From contig OY294069.1 in the NCBI GenBank assembly GCA_958510875.1, forward strand, positions 161,633,111-161,697,110: a stretch of 64,000 nt of DNA, in the 5' to 3' direction. The notes under the pieces were generated by a model. The model saw only the letters and a list, made by a program, of their open reading frames with translations. It was not told where the DNA came from and made no database searches. Shown one piece after another: positions 28,140 through 39,722 of this stretch. How positions within the stretch are numbered: the first letter of the stretch is position 1; each line of letters starts with the position of its first letter. The position numbers were made by a program, and so were the translations under genes. This stretch comes from Endomychus coccineus (Eukaryota > Arthropoda > Insecta > Coleoptera > Endomychidae).

Positions 28140-29040
28140 AGGGAGACAAGTACCGGAGCACTTAGACCACTTGATCGGGTCCATTGTGCTCCCTTTGATA
28201 CAAGAAAGAATCAGTCCAGCAGGTCTAAGGCAGTGCCGAAGGCTAAGATTTGGCATGGGCCGATATCTTTTATGGCTTCAAACAGCATATCTGTGCTGCC
28301 GAGGTGTTGTTGCCTAAAGGAAGCCAGTGCTGAACATTCTGCTAGGATGTGAGAGCTGAGTCTTCAGCAATGCCCATTGTGTGTAGATATTTATTCAGAT
28401 GACAATGTCCTGTGGGGAGTCCTGTCATCAGTTTTAGGCTTCTCACGCTCATAGAGAGTGGGGTCTAAGAGAGCTTAGGCGAGAACTACCTAATGTGGAG
28501 CATCGCCTGCCTCATGTCGGGGTCACCACGTCAGACCGAGAGTCACTGTCTATCCAGTAGTTCCTTGAGGACGAGGGGCGCTCAAGGAACCCCATTTGGC
28601 CAATTCATCGCCCACTTTGTTTTCCTGTGGGTGCGAAGTGCGCCTAGGTTCGCTCGCCTGTCAGCGTAGATGTAAATTCGCGTACCTCGGTAGCTGAATC
28701 TCAAGTTTTCCAGGGCACAGGTCTGTATTGCACAGACCTCAGCCTGGAACGGTTGCGTGGGCACCTAGGGGAACTGAAATCTCCCTTCTGGGTGTACAAT
28801 AGTAGACTCGCCAGTCTTAGACCCCTTCGTGAAACACATGAGTCCCCCTGGCGAAAACGGTCCAGAGTCCTTGTTCTCCCAGTCCGTCCTCTGTGTTATG
28901 AGGACGCCTGGTGTTTGAAACCTGACAGCAGGTGCTATCGCATCCTGCGTCAGTCGGAGGATCGGACACTTCCCGGCTCCTATTGCTTGATTAAATCAAC
29001 GCTTAAGAGAAAATGGCGCATTTTTGTCGAAGACTGGCTT
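28140..29040 (-). mobile_element. LINE fragment with RNase H domain (I/R1-like)
   Basis: On minus, FQAEVCAIQTCALENLRFSY and GTRIYIYADRRANLGAL (28760-28640) are the core of a LINE RNase H domain. In another frame, HPQENKVGDELAKWGSL (28625-28575) gives the domain's final His/Asp motif. Downstream, ECSALASFRQQHLGSTDMLF (28340-28280) resembles the C-terminal CCHC-type region. Frameshifts break the reading. No RT palm seen here. Confidence 0.7.
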
Positions 29041-29141
29041 TGATGTAAAACGTACCTAAGAGTGGTGTATTGGAAATTTCGCATGAGCAGTTGCTGCAGC
29101 CGTATTATTTACAATGCCGCTGTTAAACTCTGATTTGATTT

Positions 29142-29540
29142 TTGTTTTGGGCAGACAAAAATTTCCATTCATATTTTGAAGCAAGAATGGGAAATAAATT
29201 TTGGATAAATGTATGGACAGGGATAATCGAAAATCATTTAATTGGAACTTTCATGATGCCTCGTCGCTTAAATGGGGTAATACATTTGAATTATTTGGGA
29301 AATGATCTTATAGATCTCCTAGATAATGTGCTGTATGTAATTAGATTAGCAAGTCCCCATTTTACTGTTCGGGTTCGAAATCAGTTAGATTTAGTTTATC
29401 CTCAGAAGTGGATAGGCCGCAACGGTCCAGTTGTGTGGCCTCTTCGTTCATCCGACCTGAACCCCTTGAATTTCTTTTCAAATCAATGGTCTAGTCGGTT
29501 CCAATTGAAAACAAGGGTCATCTTGAACAGAGGGTAATAT
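29142..29540 (+). pseudogene. Tc1/mariner-type transposase fragment
   Basis: One open frame of 131 codons contains GNKFWINVWTGIIENHLIGT, MMPRRLNGVIHLNYLGNDLI, then IGRNGPVVWPLRSSDLNPLN. This matches the catalytic C-terminal half of insect mariner-type transposases (usually WPPRSPDLNPLDFF); the D before FF is lost. The segment holding the second acidic motif (HDGAPAH-like) is replaced by LASPHFTV. Terminal repeats were not found. Dead. Confidence 0.75.
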
Positions 29541-29846
29541 AGTAATGCGAGATAATTCGAAATGAGGAAGGCTTATTTGAACGAGTACAACATCTATGAG
29601 GAATTGGCTAGAAAGTTGGATTGCCATGAATGGCGGGAATTTCCAGCACATGTTATAATTATTTGTTAAATTTTGTTATTTAATAATTATTTTATGATTC
29701 TTTTGTTAATTATTAAAGCGTCAGCTTTATTGAACATTTCAGGATATATGTTGATATAGAATTTTTTTCTTAAGTCAGGTGCTTTTATCAATTGCTGGAC
29801 GTCCTGTATATCTCTGATTTCATAGAGAATAAGATAAGAACTAGTA

Positions 29847-30910
29847 GTCCAGGCTATGAACCAGAAAATAAAAAAATAAAACATGTAAGTTCGAATCAAA
29901 CAATTTTTTTTGCATTAGCTTCAGGAGGTTCTCAGGATCATTCATACACCTTGAAACCTCTTGGGAACCCCTCGCCCATTGGGGGCGAAAATGGCAACAT
30001 TTCCAAGTCTTGAATTGTATTAAAAAAAAGAAGATATTTTGGCATTTCGAGTGCACCTAGGAGGTTTTTTGGGTCGCTGAACACGAATCCGTAGCCAGAT
30101 TTACTTGCAATCCATCGTAGGGGTGGTAAAATTGACGAAATTGTCCAATTTTGCACCTCTAAATGTTATTTTGCAATCTACGTGTTTTAGACATTTCGAA
30201 TGCACCAAGGAGGTTTTTTGGGTAGCTGAATACGATTCCGAAGCCAGATTCACTCGAATATCATCTAAGGAAGGGAAAATTTACAAAAATGGCTAATTTG
30301 ACACGCTTCCAAATTTTTATTATTTTTCCGTTTCAAAATTACTTCGGAGTAAGTCTGACTTCGGAATCGTATTCAGCGACCCAAAAAACCCCCTTGGTGC
30401 ATTCGAAATGCCAAAAACACGTAAATCGCAATTTAATATATAGGGGTGCGAAATTGGCCAATTTTGTCGATTTGAACACCCCTACGATGGATTGCAAGTA
30501 AATGTGGCTACGGATTCGTGATCAGCGACCCAAAAACCTCCTTGGTGCATTCGAAATGCCTGAAACACGTAAATTGCAAAACAACGTATTAGGGGTGCGG
30601 AATTGGCCAATTTTGTCAATTTGACCACCCCTACGATGAATTGCAAGAAAATCTGGCTACGGATTCGTGTTCAGCGACCCAAAAAACCTCCTAGGTGCAC
30701 TCGAAATGGCAAAATACCTTTTTTGTAGAACATACAATTCAAGACTTGGCTATTTTCGCCCCCAATGGGTGGGGTTGGGGTTCCCAAGAAGTTTTAAGGT
30801 GTATGAATGATCCTGAGAACCTCCTGAAGCTAATGCAAAAAAAAAATTCTGATTCGAACTTACATGTTTTTTTTTTAATTATAGCTAGAATCCCAGTTCA
30901 CAGCCTGGAC
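29847..30910. mobile_element. Foldback element with long TIRs and internal repeats
   Basis: The ends are GTCCAGGCTATGAAC and, inverted, GTCCAGGCTGTGAAC, flanked by TA. Arms match over several hundred bases. Each arm contains head-to-tail copies of a roughly 155-bp module marked by a GATTCG and AGCGACCCAAAAAACCTCC block. About five module copies are visible (three in the right arm, two inverted in the left). Related right-end material occurs at 53820-54210. Non-coding; superfamily not assigned. Confidence 0.8.
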
Positions 30911-30914
30911 TATA

Positions 30915-31790
30915 TAAGAAAATCTCACAATTATTCTATTCTTCATTCCTGCGAAAATTTACATTTGCAAACCTGAATATATTTTTCTCGTGCCCAGATA
31001 CACTTAAAATTATGGTGAAATGTTCGTTATTTATTCATCCAAGGAAGCTTGCCTTAGCTTTCTCTTCTCGATTACCGATTGAGAAAATAAATAATCAATA
31101 ATTGATACTGATGTTTGTATAGTCATTCTGAGGAAATTGTATAAAAATAAACGTAACATATTCAAGATAACTGACTATTATGCATAAATATTGATGAAGT
31201 AATAACTGATAATCCACCAAAGAGCAATAATTACGAAATTTCAATTCTCGGCTGAATTAAATAAAATCTATAAATACCATTAGATGCAGTTCTCTTGTCA
31301 AATAGAAATTCACTGGATCCACTTTGACTTAGGATAGATTTCTTTGAAAAATATTATTCCGCGTGATTACAGAACATGATTCTTAATAAATGTAGCTAGC
31401 CTTCTGACGCACTATATGAGTAACAACTGTCAGGATATCATAGGTCTAGTAATTGATAATGTTAATAGGATGTCGTACAACTATTAATATGTAATAGTAC
31501 AAATGCTAATTGAATAACATTTTCTATCCATTGGATATAATAAGTTTCCCTTATGTATTTCCACTGTTAGCGATTTTCTGCACCTTGAGTTTAATTCTGG
31601 ATTTTTTCAATCTCATCTCTACATCTGAGGTCTTCCAACTTTGCATATTTTCCTCATGATCTTCATCTTATTATCTTCCCACTCCATTGGTTTTCTCCAC
31701 TAGCCACATGTTCAATGACGCAAACCTTCTGATGATGTCCTCTAATCTATTGTTTGACGATCCTGTTTATTAATTTCCATTTATTTTCAC
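30915..31790. other. Intergenic DNA without recognised features
   Basis: AT-rich; no ORF, terminus or long repeat recognised. Confidence 0.5.
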
Positions 31791-31792
31791 AT

Positions 31793-33032
31793 TTTGACTA
31801 CACGTCGTGTGAGTGAGCCAGCCATGAAATGTTGGGGGGGGGGGGGAAGATGGGTATTAGGAAAGACCTCACCTTCCACAACTTCGACGTTGAATATAAA
31901 AATTGAATCTGGTAGAAAGAAATAAGGAGGGCTTGAGCTTGACAATGAATAGTGGAATTTATAGAAGAAATTTCCACTGTGCATCGATCATGGGAATATC
32001 TGTAGGAATGGGACATATCGCCCACATTTTTTATATGTTCGGAAGAGGTCCTGTTAAGTCGCGAACCAGATGAAAGCTCATCATCATCAGTATGGGGCGG
32101 AGGTTAAGCCCCATAGATGCACTTAGTCCGCTGGATTGAAGTGCCCCATGATCAGTAGTCTATTCTATTCTAGCAGATTTGAGGCCCGCCAGAAGCCCAG
32201 AATATTGTTTACGCTGGTTTCCATAAGTTCCTCTGAAAGCAGTTCAGGATGTGAGAGGCAGTTTCTTATACCCCTCGGCGTTTCTACATATAGGGTTATC
32301 TGCGATGCCTATAGTTTGTAGGCGTCTGCTAAGAAGACAGTGACCCTCGAGGTTTCCAGTCATGTCACTAAGGTCTTCTCTTTAGAGAAACGTGTTTCTT
32401 TGTGAACTCAATCACAGGCTCTTTGATAAATAGACTGGCCTATCTCATGCCTAGTGCGTCCCGCCATGAATCGCACCATTGTTTGTTGAGCTGGTCATCA
32501 AGGGCGAGACCTCCATACAGTTTAGTGAAGCGACCATTGGCTCTGGCCCAATGGGGCATTGGACGACCATCGCCTGGATGTAGCACCGGGTCCTGGGATC
32601 CAGATGAGTTGTTGTTCGTCTTGGCTAGTTCAGCCAGTTCATCATTCTTTGACCAGCCTTGAATGTAAGTCTAAGTGACGACAAATAGCTCACTTATTAA
32701 CAGGATTCAATAGCTTCAGAGTGTGTTTCAGGTCGAAATTTAAGCATGTGAATAGTGCTCCAGGACATATCCAATATGTGCCTTGTACATTATGAGGAAC
32801 TGCAGGGATATAAAGTAGCTTTTGGCAACGTATAGAAAATCAAGTTTCTGTTAAGTATCTTTCGCAATGGACCTCACTTGATCGTCCCATGAGATACGTC
32901 ATAGAAGTAATTGAACCTAAAATGTTATTAGGAATTGTGAGGTCGACCTTTCCGGGAAAACTACAACCCTGCCTTTCGGTTGTATTGAGCTCTACCAGAT
33001 CATCCGTACCCAATTTCCACATTCTTGCCGGA
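31793..33032 (-). mobile_element. CR1-type LINE fragment interrupted by RNase H-type LINE sequence
   Basis: On minus, 33030-32690 encodes RT palm/thumb remnants (GTDDLVELNTTERQGCSFPG, LGSITSMTYLMGRSSEVHCE). 32040-31793 matches the CR1-like 3' ends at 39723 and 48226, ending TGTAGTCAAA. Between them, 32680-32060 reads DELAELAKTNNNSSG, PMPHWARANGRFTKLYGG and, in shifted frames, TGNLEGHCLLSRRLQTIG, an RNase H and zinc-knuckle type C-terminus from another LINE type. A G13 run (31834-31846) lies near the 3' end. Confidence 0.65.
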
Positions 33033-34080
33033 TGTAACGTGTAAATTCCACTTTACGGCTTAGAAATGGCCGCTGTAGGACAATCGGTTAACTCCTGTGA
33101 CGTCAGCTATGCTAGACCGTATATTCGGTATATTCTAAGAGTCATGGTCCGTATATTCTGAGAGTCATGTACCTATATTCTAAGGGTCTTGATTGCTCGG
33201 TGCCAGTTACCGCTTCTCTTTCGAGGGTGTTCTGTGAGACGCCGGAAAGGAAGAGAAAATGTTACTTCTGGTCAATTCGTTAGGGTGGAAAGTCGATTGC
33301 TAGGTTATTTCAACAGGGAGAGATACCAAGCGTGAGTTTGAAACCAAATTCTGGGAATATCCTTCCGTTGAAAACTAAGACATCAATCACCAATTTGGAT
33401 TGGAATATTTGGAATCAATTAGGTAATTGATATACCTTCGGGGATCTAAACTTAGTTTTCGACGTGTCTGGCTGTGAACGGGAGTGAAAGTTGTCTTATT
33501 TGAAGGAAAACCCCATCGTGTTAGAGGGTTCTACTTTTTCTTATTCTTCCCTATATTTTTGTCTATGTTGTGGAAAGTTCAACAAGAAGTGTGTTGAGGA
33601 TTGTTTGGAATCTGCTGAGGGGAGATCACTTAGGAGTCACTGATTTATTTGTGCTGTACAATCGTGGAAACGGTATCATAATTGTGGCAGGGACCCCTAC
33701 ATGAAGTAGAAGTAATTAATCATCACCAAGCAAATACAACATCAATCTCACCAGGTCAGATTATCGATTGTGGTTTTGTGTAACAATTTTAGTAATCATT
33801 GAGTATTGTATATTATGTAAATTCAATCAACTGTTTACTTGTTTAAATGATTTAAGTAACTAATTTCATCCATATTTTCTAATCATTCGCTTCATATCTC
33901 ATTAATATAAGTTGGTCATAAATTATATCAATATTAGTATTTCAAAGTAAATTTCAATCATTCTGGGTACAGGTCTTTCATTTTCTTTCTTTCAGGGTAA
34001 TTTAACCTGGGGACTTGAGTATTTGCATCCCCTAGTTATATACATAATTCATTGGTTGGTTAAAATACTCTGGCGCCCGA
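33033..34080 (+). mobile_element. Candidate solo LTR/5' LTR with primer-binding-site-like sequence
   Basis: The LINE ends abruptly at about 33032 and TGTAACGTGTAAATTCCA begins. About 1.04 kb later, CTCTGGCGCCCGA (34068-34080) resembles a tRNA primer-binding site (TGGCGCCC). TG at the start and PBS-like sequence at the end suggest an LTR. No second LTR, gag or pol was found in the window, so it remains a candidate. Confidence 0.3.
33118..33196. repeat. Three degenerate copies of a roughly 27-bp repeat
   Basis: TATATTC-T-[AG]AGAGTCATG-type units occur at about 33131, 33152 and 33173 (GTATATTCTAAGAGTCATG and variants). They are within the candidate LTR and could be tandem enhancer-like repeats; no further evidence. 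Confidence 0.55.
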
Positions 34081-34695
34081 ATTTTTAATATCTGAAATAT
34101 AACCTACGACCATCTTCACTGTAGCTGTCGGCAACCAAGTGATAAAATAGAGCTTCAGTTTATCCTTTAGTAAGAGTAAATAAGAACCCTTACACGGATC
34201 TTTATTGAAGTACGTCAATGTGTTTTCGAACACTTTTCTTCTTTGCAACGTCTTTTATAACGGTCGATATCTCTGTTCCATAGAATTCATCAAGTCAATT
34301 AGTTTTCCATACTATGCCCAGTCCTGTCATATACTCCCAGGGGAGGAACGTCGGCATCAAGTCGTGTTACTGTGACGCGAAAGCTAAAAATTTTCAAGTT
34401 TCCTCCTACTATTTCTACAGGAATGGATTGAATGTATTATTCGATAATTTAGACCTCTTGTTCTAATGCAGTAACAGAGAATTGTTGGCTGAAAAGGTGC
34501 CATACATGACATCCCCAAGTTCAAGAACTTCATTCTGCCGAAGAACTTGCTCATCATTCCCGGACGATTATACTCTTTAAATTGATTGAGGTATAGGCAA
34601 CTGACACTGTCATAGTAATCAATAGCAATGAACAACTGATAATTTGGTAATCCAAGATAACGGTTTAAACGTAACATTTTTCTGAATATTGGCAA
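34060..34695 (-). other. Unrecognised ORFs
   Basis: Two minus-strand ORFs (34695-34384, 103 codons; 34248-34060, 62 codons) are open but match no family I know. The first contains LNRYLGLPNYQLFIAIDYYD, the second LLLLKDKLKLYFITWLPTAT. They sit right of the candidate LTR. Chance ORFs or remnants of an unknown gene. Confidence 0.2.
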
Positions 34696-34699
34696 ATTG

Positions 34700-35695
34700 G
34701 AAAATTGACAGTTTTAGCAAAAATGAATTTGAAGTGCTCACTCTTATATTACAAGAAATGGTTATCATAATCTTTCCAACTTAGGAAGATATCACTTATG
34801 AGGGTTCCATCGCTAGTTCAGTGGAACTTCTTATTCAGTAAATGTCGAATACACAATCCAAAAAAAAACACGAATCTCTGGAATGAGTCAATTTCTGTTT
34901 AAATAAAAAAATTAAGAATAATATTTCAATATTACCCAATTTTTTCCAATGACTTAACGAACATACAGTTCGCAGTATCATTAATTTTGGATGATTCTAC
35001 ATTGAGTTAATTGAAGGAGATAATTTAGTGAGGAATTATGAGCTGTGAGTGGATATAAGACGATAAGCAATTTAAAATAACGAGAAGTAATTAGTACTTT
35101 ACGTCATTCGGCCGATGCAATCAAATTTAATAATAGTGATTAGGAAAAAATGCACTGGAGTAACTATGATGAAATTATCAAATATTCTAAGCCATCGTTC
35201 TATCTTTGTTCGTTATTATATATCATATAGTATATTCACAGGAATGCACGATAGATAGAAATTGGAACTAAGCTGAATCTACACTCTACAATCTTATAAA
35301 TTTGTCGGTACAAATTAAGACTTGTTGTTATTTTAAAATTTACGTAGTTCCTACGCAAACTGATATCTCTTATCATTCATAGTAATCCTAGAATACAAAT
35401 TATAAAGGACGATTACAGTTAACGAATGTAAGATAACTATATAACTAGAAGCCACAAGGATTTTTCGTGCTCCAATTATTATTTATACAATGTGAAAATT
35501 AATATATGGGTCTATTTTAAATTGCTATATTGTTTTAAGAAATAATGCTAGTAGCGAAAAATAAAATAAACAGAATCTAGTTGCTTCAATAATTGGATTT
35601 TAGTGTATATATGGAAAACAAAATAATTGTTGCGACATCTATTGATACAAGTGTCAAACGAAATAATCGTAATTTAGGGAATTGTTCTCTAAATA
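34700..35695. other. Intergenic DNA without recognised features
   Basis: AT-rich, no ORF, terminus or long repeat recognised. Confidence 0.5.
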
Positions 35696-35699
35696 AAAC

Positions 35700-36800
35700 T
35701 CGCGTAACGTAAATTGTAACAATTTGAATATGGATTTGCAAACAAGAATTGGTTAAGTGCAATGTTATTTATTATGAAGTCGGTAGAAATTACACTACTG
35801 GATTACGAAGATTTAGTACGAAAATGGGTTTGAGAGCAGGGCCGTGCCAAATGAAGGCGTATCGTAATTTGATTAGCAAATTTGAAAGAACAGGGTCTGT
35901 AAACGGTTTTCCCCGATCAGGAAGACCTGGGATTAGTGATGTTCAAGTTGCAGATGTTCTTCAGGAAAATCGAAACGTAGCCAATACTAATCCGCTAGCA
36001 ATCAGTAGTGTGAATGTGATATCAAAATGAATACAAATGCCATACACCACGGTTTGAATATTGTTCGAGAAAATCCTAAAAAGTATCCCTATAAACTGCA
36101 CCTGCTGTTTGAATTAAAGGACGCAGATTTTGCATTACACATATTGGCTCAGATGGAAATTGAATCCGACTGGTTATCCCGTATTTTATGGACAGATGAG
36201 GCCCATTTCTCTTTTAATGGTGGAATTAATACTCGAAACTGTCGAATATGGTCAACAGAAAATCCACATGAAATCGTTCAGCAAGGTCTTCATGACTAAA
36301 AAATCTAAGTTTGGTGCGGTTTCATAGCTAATTTCATCATGAGTCCATACTTTTTAGAGGAACTACAGAATGGGGAGGCCGTATCTGTAACTGTTACCGA
36401 CGATACCTGCAAATGTTAAGGAATTATGCAATTCCACAGTTGCAGAACGAGCACGAAGGAATTGAAAACATGATTTTTGTGCAGGATGCACATTTACGAC
36501 CAGTTAAAGAATCGTTAACTGCGTTTTTTCAAGATCGTGTTATAAGCAGACATTTTGCAAATTCAAGGCCTGATCTTAACCCAGCGGATTACTGGCTGTG
36601 GGGTTATTTACAAAATTTGGTGTTTAGAATACGGCCAACGACGCTGCAGGAATTACAGGACAGTATCAAATAGCAAACTCATGTAATTCAACCGGAAATG
36701 TAGAATACTGCTGTATACAATTTGGAGAAACGGTTGGTAATTACAACAAGAAAATGGAGGTCATATCGAGTAATTGCGGTAACTACTGTTTGACATCAGA
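35700..36800 (+). mobile_element. Tc1/mariner-type transposon copy, frameshifted
   Basis: 35730-36010 gives an N-terminal helix-turn-helix region: KFERTGSVNGFPRSGRPGIS. 36027-36299 continues with NTNAIHHGLNIVRENPKKYP and SRILWTDEAHFSFNGGINTR (first catalytic Asp) up to TENPHE. 36413-36673 has MIFVQDAH (second Asp; the usual GAPPH is damaged), DRVISRHFANSRPDLNPADY (third acidic position) and WLWGYLQNLVF. Frameshifts separate the parts. TGTCAAAC at 35653 and, inverted, GTTTGACA at 36787 are possible terminal-repeat remnants. Confidence 0.8.
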
Positions 36801-37495
36801 AATTCCATTACTTAAACAACTAGATTCCATTTACTTCTTGTTATTAATTTGATTTGTTAAAAGTATATAATAAGTTGAAATATATCTCTTACTTAATGAT
36901 AACCTTGTAGGTATTCCCTTCTTCTCAGTTCAATCGCAACTGGGTTTATTTGTTGAGTCAATAAATGAATTTGAAATTGAACATAATCAATTATTCTAAG
37001 TATGAATAAAATAACTATATGGTGTGATATTCACGAATAAATTGTATAAATAACTATGACTATAGTTTTGCTAACACCGGAGCTTCTTCCAACAAATATT
37101 ACAGTGGGAATCAAACTTCTGTTTATTTTGTTTGTTGAACCTATTCGTAAAATAGAATCAAGGTTCTAAGGAAACAGCGGAAAAACATCCCATTCACAAC
37201 AGACCTTTCTGAATATAACCGGAAATACTAACTTCATTTATATCGGATCATTTTTTTCAAGTTTTTAAAAAAATTGATCATTTTGTCATTATGAAGCAGA
37301 TACAAAACTATGAAGTGAACAATAAACAGTTTAGTATAAATAGGAACTTAAGTGCAATAGGCTTAATGAGATTATAAATAAGAATAAGGGATCATCCAAA
37401 ATTCCAAAAGAGGTAGATCCCACAAAATATGATTTGAATTAAAAAGTAATGTGTGCATTAGAATGATTATTATTTAATATCCTAAGAATTATTGT
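36801..37495. other. Intergenic DNA without recognised features
   Basis: AT-rich; nothing recognised. Confidence 0.5.
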
Positions 37496-37499
37496 AAGA

Positions 37500-38340
37500 G
37501 TGCTTTGAAAAGGAAAGCAAAATATCACTTTGGTATAGGTCTAATTTATCATTTAGGATTTTGTTATAGGGGTTTTTAACAACTTTATAAATCTTTATCA
37601 ACTCTAGTGTATTTAATTTGGAGCCCTTGGTTTCAATATGTGAAATGATTAGACTATCTGAATTAGAGAAATTATACCTGTTTGTAAAAAAATGTTCAGC
37701 AAAGATTGAGTTTGTTTTGTTTCTGAATGAACGATAGTGTTCTTGGTATCTAAGTTCAAAGTTACGACAAGTTCTACCTATATAAAAGTTATCACAGTCT
37801 GGAAAAATTAGCTTATAGACTCCAGGTTTACTGTATTTATTGGTTTATTCTGTGGTTTGAAACTGATTTTAATATTATGGCGTAATAAGTTTCCAACCAC
37901 AAAATAAACTCTGCCATCTTATATATGATTTTAGAGACAAAACCAATAAATACAGTAAGCTTGGAGTTTTCAAGCTAATTTGACCAGACTGTGATAACTT
38001 GTATATAGGTTGAACTATTCGTAACTTCAAGTTTAGATAACAACGAAATTTTTGTTCTTTCATGAACAAAACAGGCTCAAACTTGGCTAACCATTTTTTA
38101 CAAACAGGTCATAATTTTCCTAATTCAGATAGCCCAAGCATTTTACATAATCAAACCAAAGGTTTCAGATTGAATACACTAGAACCAATAAAGATTTAAT
38201 GAATTATAGAGAGTTCATACTGTGGATATATTATAACACTATTGATAAGAAGTAATCACCCTTATCCACTAAAAATACTATCAAAGTACTGAGGACCTTT
38301 CGGCTAAGAAATAGCCATCATCAGAGTAAAATAAATTATA
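37500..38340. mobile_element. Two convergent Penelope-like 3' ends (GIY-YIG region) head to head
   Basis: 37500-37890 on minus and 37890-38225 on plus both derive from the GIY-YIG endonuclease part of the same family as 61234-61728. Landmarks are the segments that correspond to KLCHLIYNAKDKTNKYS, then C-P-D-C-D and FYIGRTC in the intact copy; here they are full of stops. The two copies meet near 37890 in an inverted arrangement. A Penelope terminus with a hammerhead-like motif follows (38286-38328, minus). Confidence 0.7.
38286..38328 (-). ncRNA. Hammerhead-ribozyme-like motif in a Penelope terminus (best-preserved copy)
   Basis: Minus strand, 5' to 3': stem I strand UACU; core CUGAUGA; one extra U; stem II GGCUA-UUUCU-UAGCC; GAAA; minimal stem III AGG-U-CCU; predicted cleavage after C; then AGUA pairing with UACU. 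All catalytic-core bases are intact, but the extra U after CUGAUGA departs from the canonical motif, and stem III is very short, as known for Penelope hammerheads. Self-cleavage is not shown. Confidence 0.55.
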
Positions 38341-38703
38341 AATCAAAATGTGCCTGTTTAGATACTATTTGAGGGTAATAATAAACAATGGGTTACCCAT
38401 AAAGAGATAAATTGGAATTTAATGAATTGCTTTTTGGTTTATACATTTCTATCCCAATCTAAATTACCTAGATATCTGTCTGTACTGTGTTTTTAAAAGT
38501 GATAAGCTATCTTCCTGTATTCAAAATATGTACTTCTACCGCTGATTTTCACCCTTTTTTTCTCCATATGGGCAAAATATTCACTCATAATATCCTATGT
38601 GCAAAAAAAATAATTGCTCGTCTTCGACTCGGGATAATTTTCAAAATATTCCCTATCGAGAAAAAGTTTCCGAAAATTAATTTGTGCATTCTGGATATTC
38701 GGT
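38341..38703. other. Intergenic DNA without recognised features
   Basis: No family-recognisable ORF (a 72-codon ORF at 38487-38705 is not credible) and no termini. Confidence 0.45.
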
Positions 38704-38704
38704 A

Positions 38705-38965
38705 AGAGAATTTCACACCGAAGAAAAATTAGTTTAAAATAATAATTTCAATGTGATATTATTTGACATTTTGTCATGAAAATATGAGACATTACGAAGG
38801 AATGCCACTTTCAAACTCATTTGTTAAACGTCAAAAAACATCCAATATAATTTTGCTTCTCTACTCTAAAAGAAAAAATATCCGCTGACATTTTTTCGTT
38901 AACATGGCAACAAGTCAAAATAAAAGTATTTCATTGGTCGAAAATTGTCGGTGTGAAATTCTCCT
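38705..38965. mobile_element. 261-bp MITE, Tc1/mariner-like
   Basis: Terminal inverted repeats AGAGAATTTCACACCGA (left) and AGGAGAATTTCACACCGA (right, inverted) are flanked by TA on both sides. No coding capacity. Confidence 0.75.
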
Positions 38966-38967
38966 TA

Positions 38968-39720
38968 AAACGAGTTAACTACGGATTACCGTATAAAAAA
39001 AAAGATGTACTAGAACGCAAAGCAGTGAATAACACAATTATTTCAAATGGAACATCCTGCATTTTTCATACCGTTAAATATCAATTTCGGAAAGTTTTCC
39101 AACGATATGCGGCTTATGTTATCTATTTTGATGATTAAATTTGTTAAATGTTTTAGACAATTTCACAATTTCACCACATTGATTACACTCAAGGTTATAT
39201 ATTTTTATAAATATAAATATAATGAATTATTGATAAACATATGTGACGAAATCATTTGCCATCATTATTTATTCGTAGGTAATCTGGAAATTGCCAAGAC
39301 TGCATAAGATTTATATTTCAGTTCAAACGAGTCACATAGAAATTTGGTTACGACTATCCTGACCAAATTTTAAATATAATTCCAGAGTAAATTTCTAGTT
39401 CGACTCCAGACATTTTCTACATAACATAGTTTTCTTTTATTAATAGGTTCCTTCAATTTCTCATATAACATCACTAGTTATTCGTGAAATATAGCTTCCA
39501 TCGAATGAATAATATAAGATTTTGATTAATGTCACATTCTTTAACATTATTGAATCAACAACAAACATTATTCCAAAATGTTAATAATTTTCCCTTATTC
39601 GACAATTGGTCTACAATCGTCCCTTTTTGAGTGACTGCCAATTTTCTAGATGTCGCATTAAGTTTAAATCTGAAAACTAGGTACAGTATTGTTGAATTAT
39701 GCATAGTTTTTTTTAAATAA
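38968..39720. other. Intergenic DNA without recognised features
   Basis: AT-rich. Two overlapping ORFs (38953-39138, 39047-39307) show no domain and start inside the MITE edge. Part of 39420-39500 recurs at 40910-40990 (ATAGGTTCCTTCAATTTC and ATCACTAGTTATTCGTGAAA), so an unnamed repeat flanks the LINE at 39723. Confidence 0.45.
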
Positions 39721-39722
39721 TT

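Noticed and set aside
31834..31846. Run of 13 G as a possible G-quadruplex or regulatory site
   Set aside because: A single homopolymer in a dead LINE 3' end; more likely slippage or sequencing noise than function.
34384..34695. Possible chemoreceptor exon
   Set aside because: Hydrophobic stretches were suggestive, but no conserved receptor motif, splice context or partner exon could be found.
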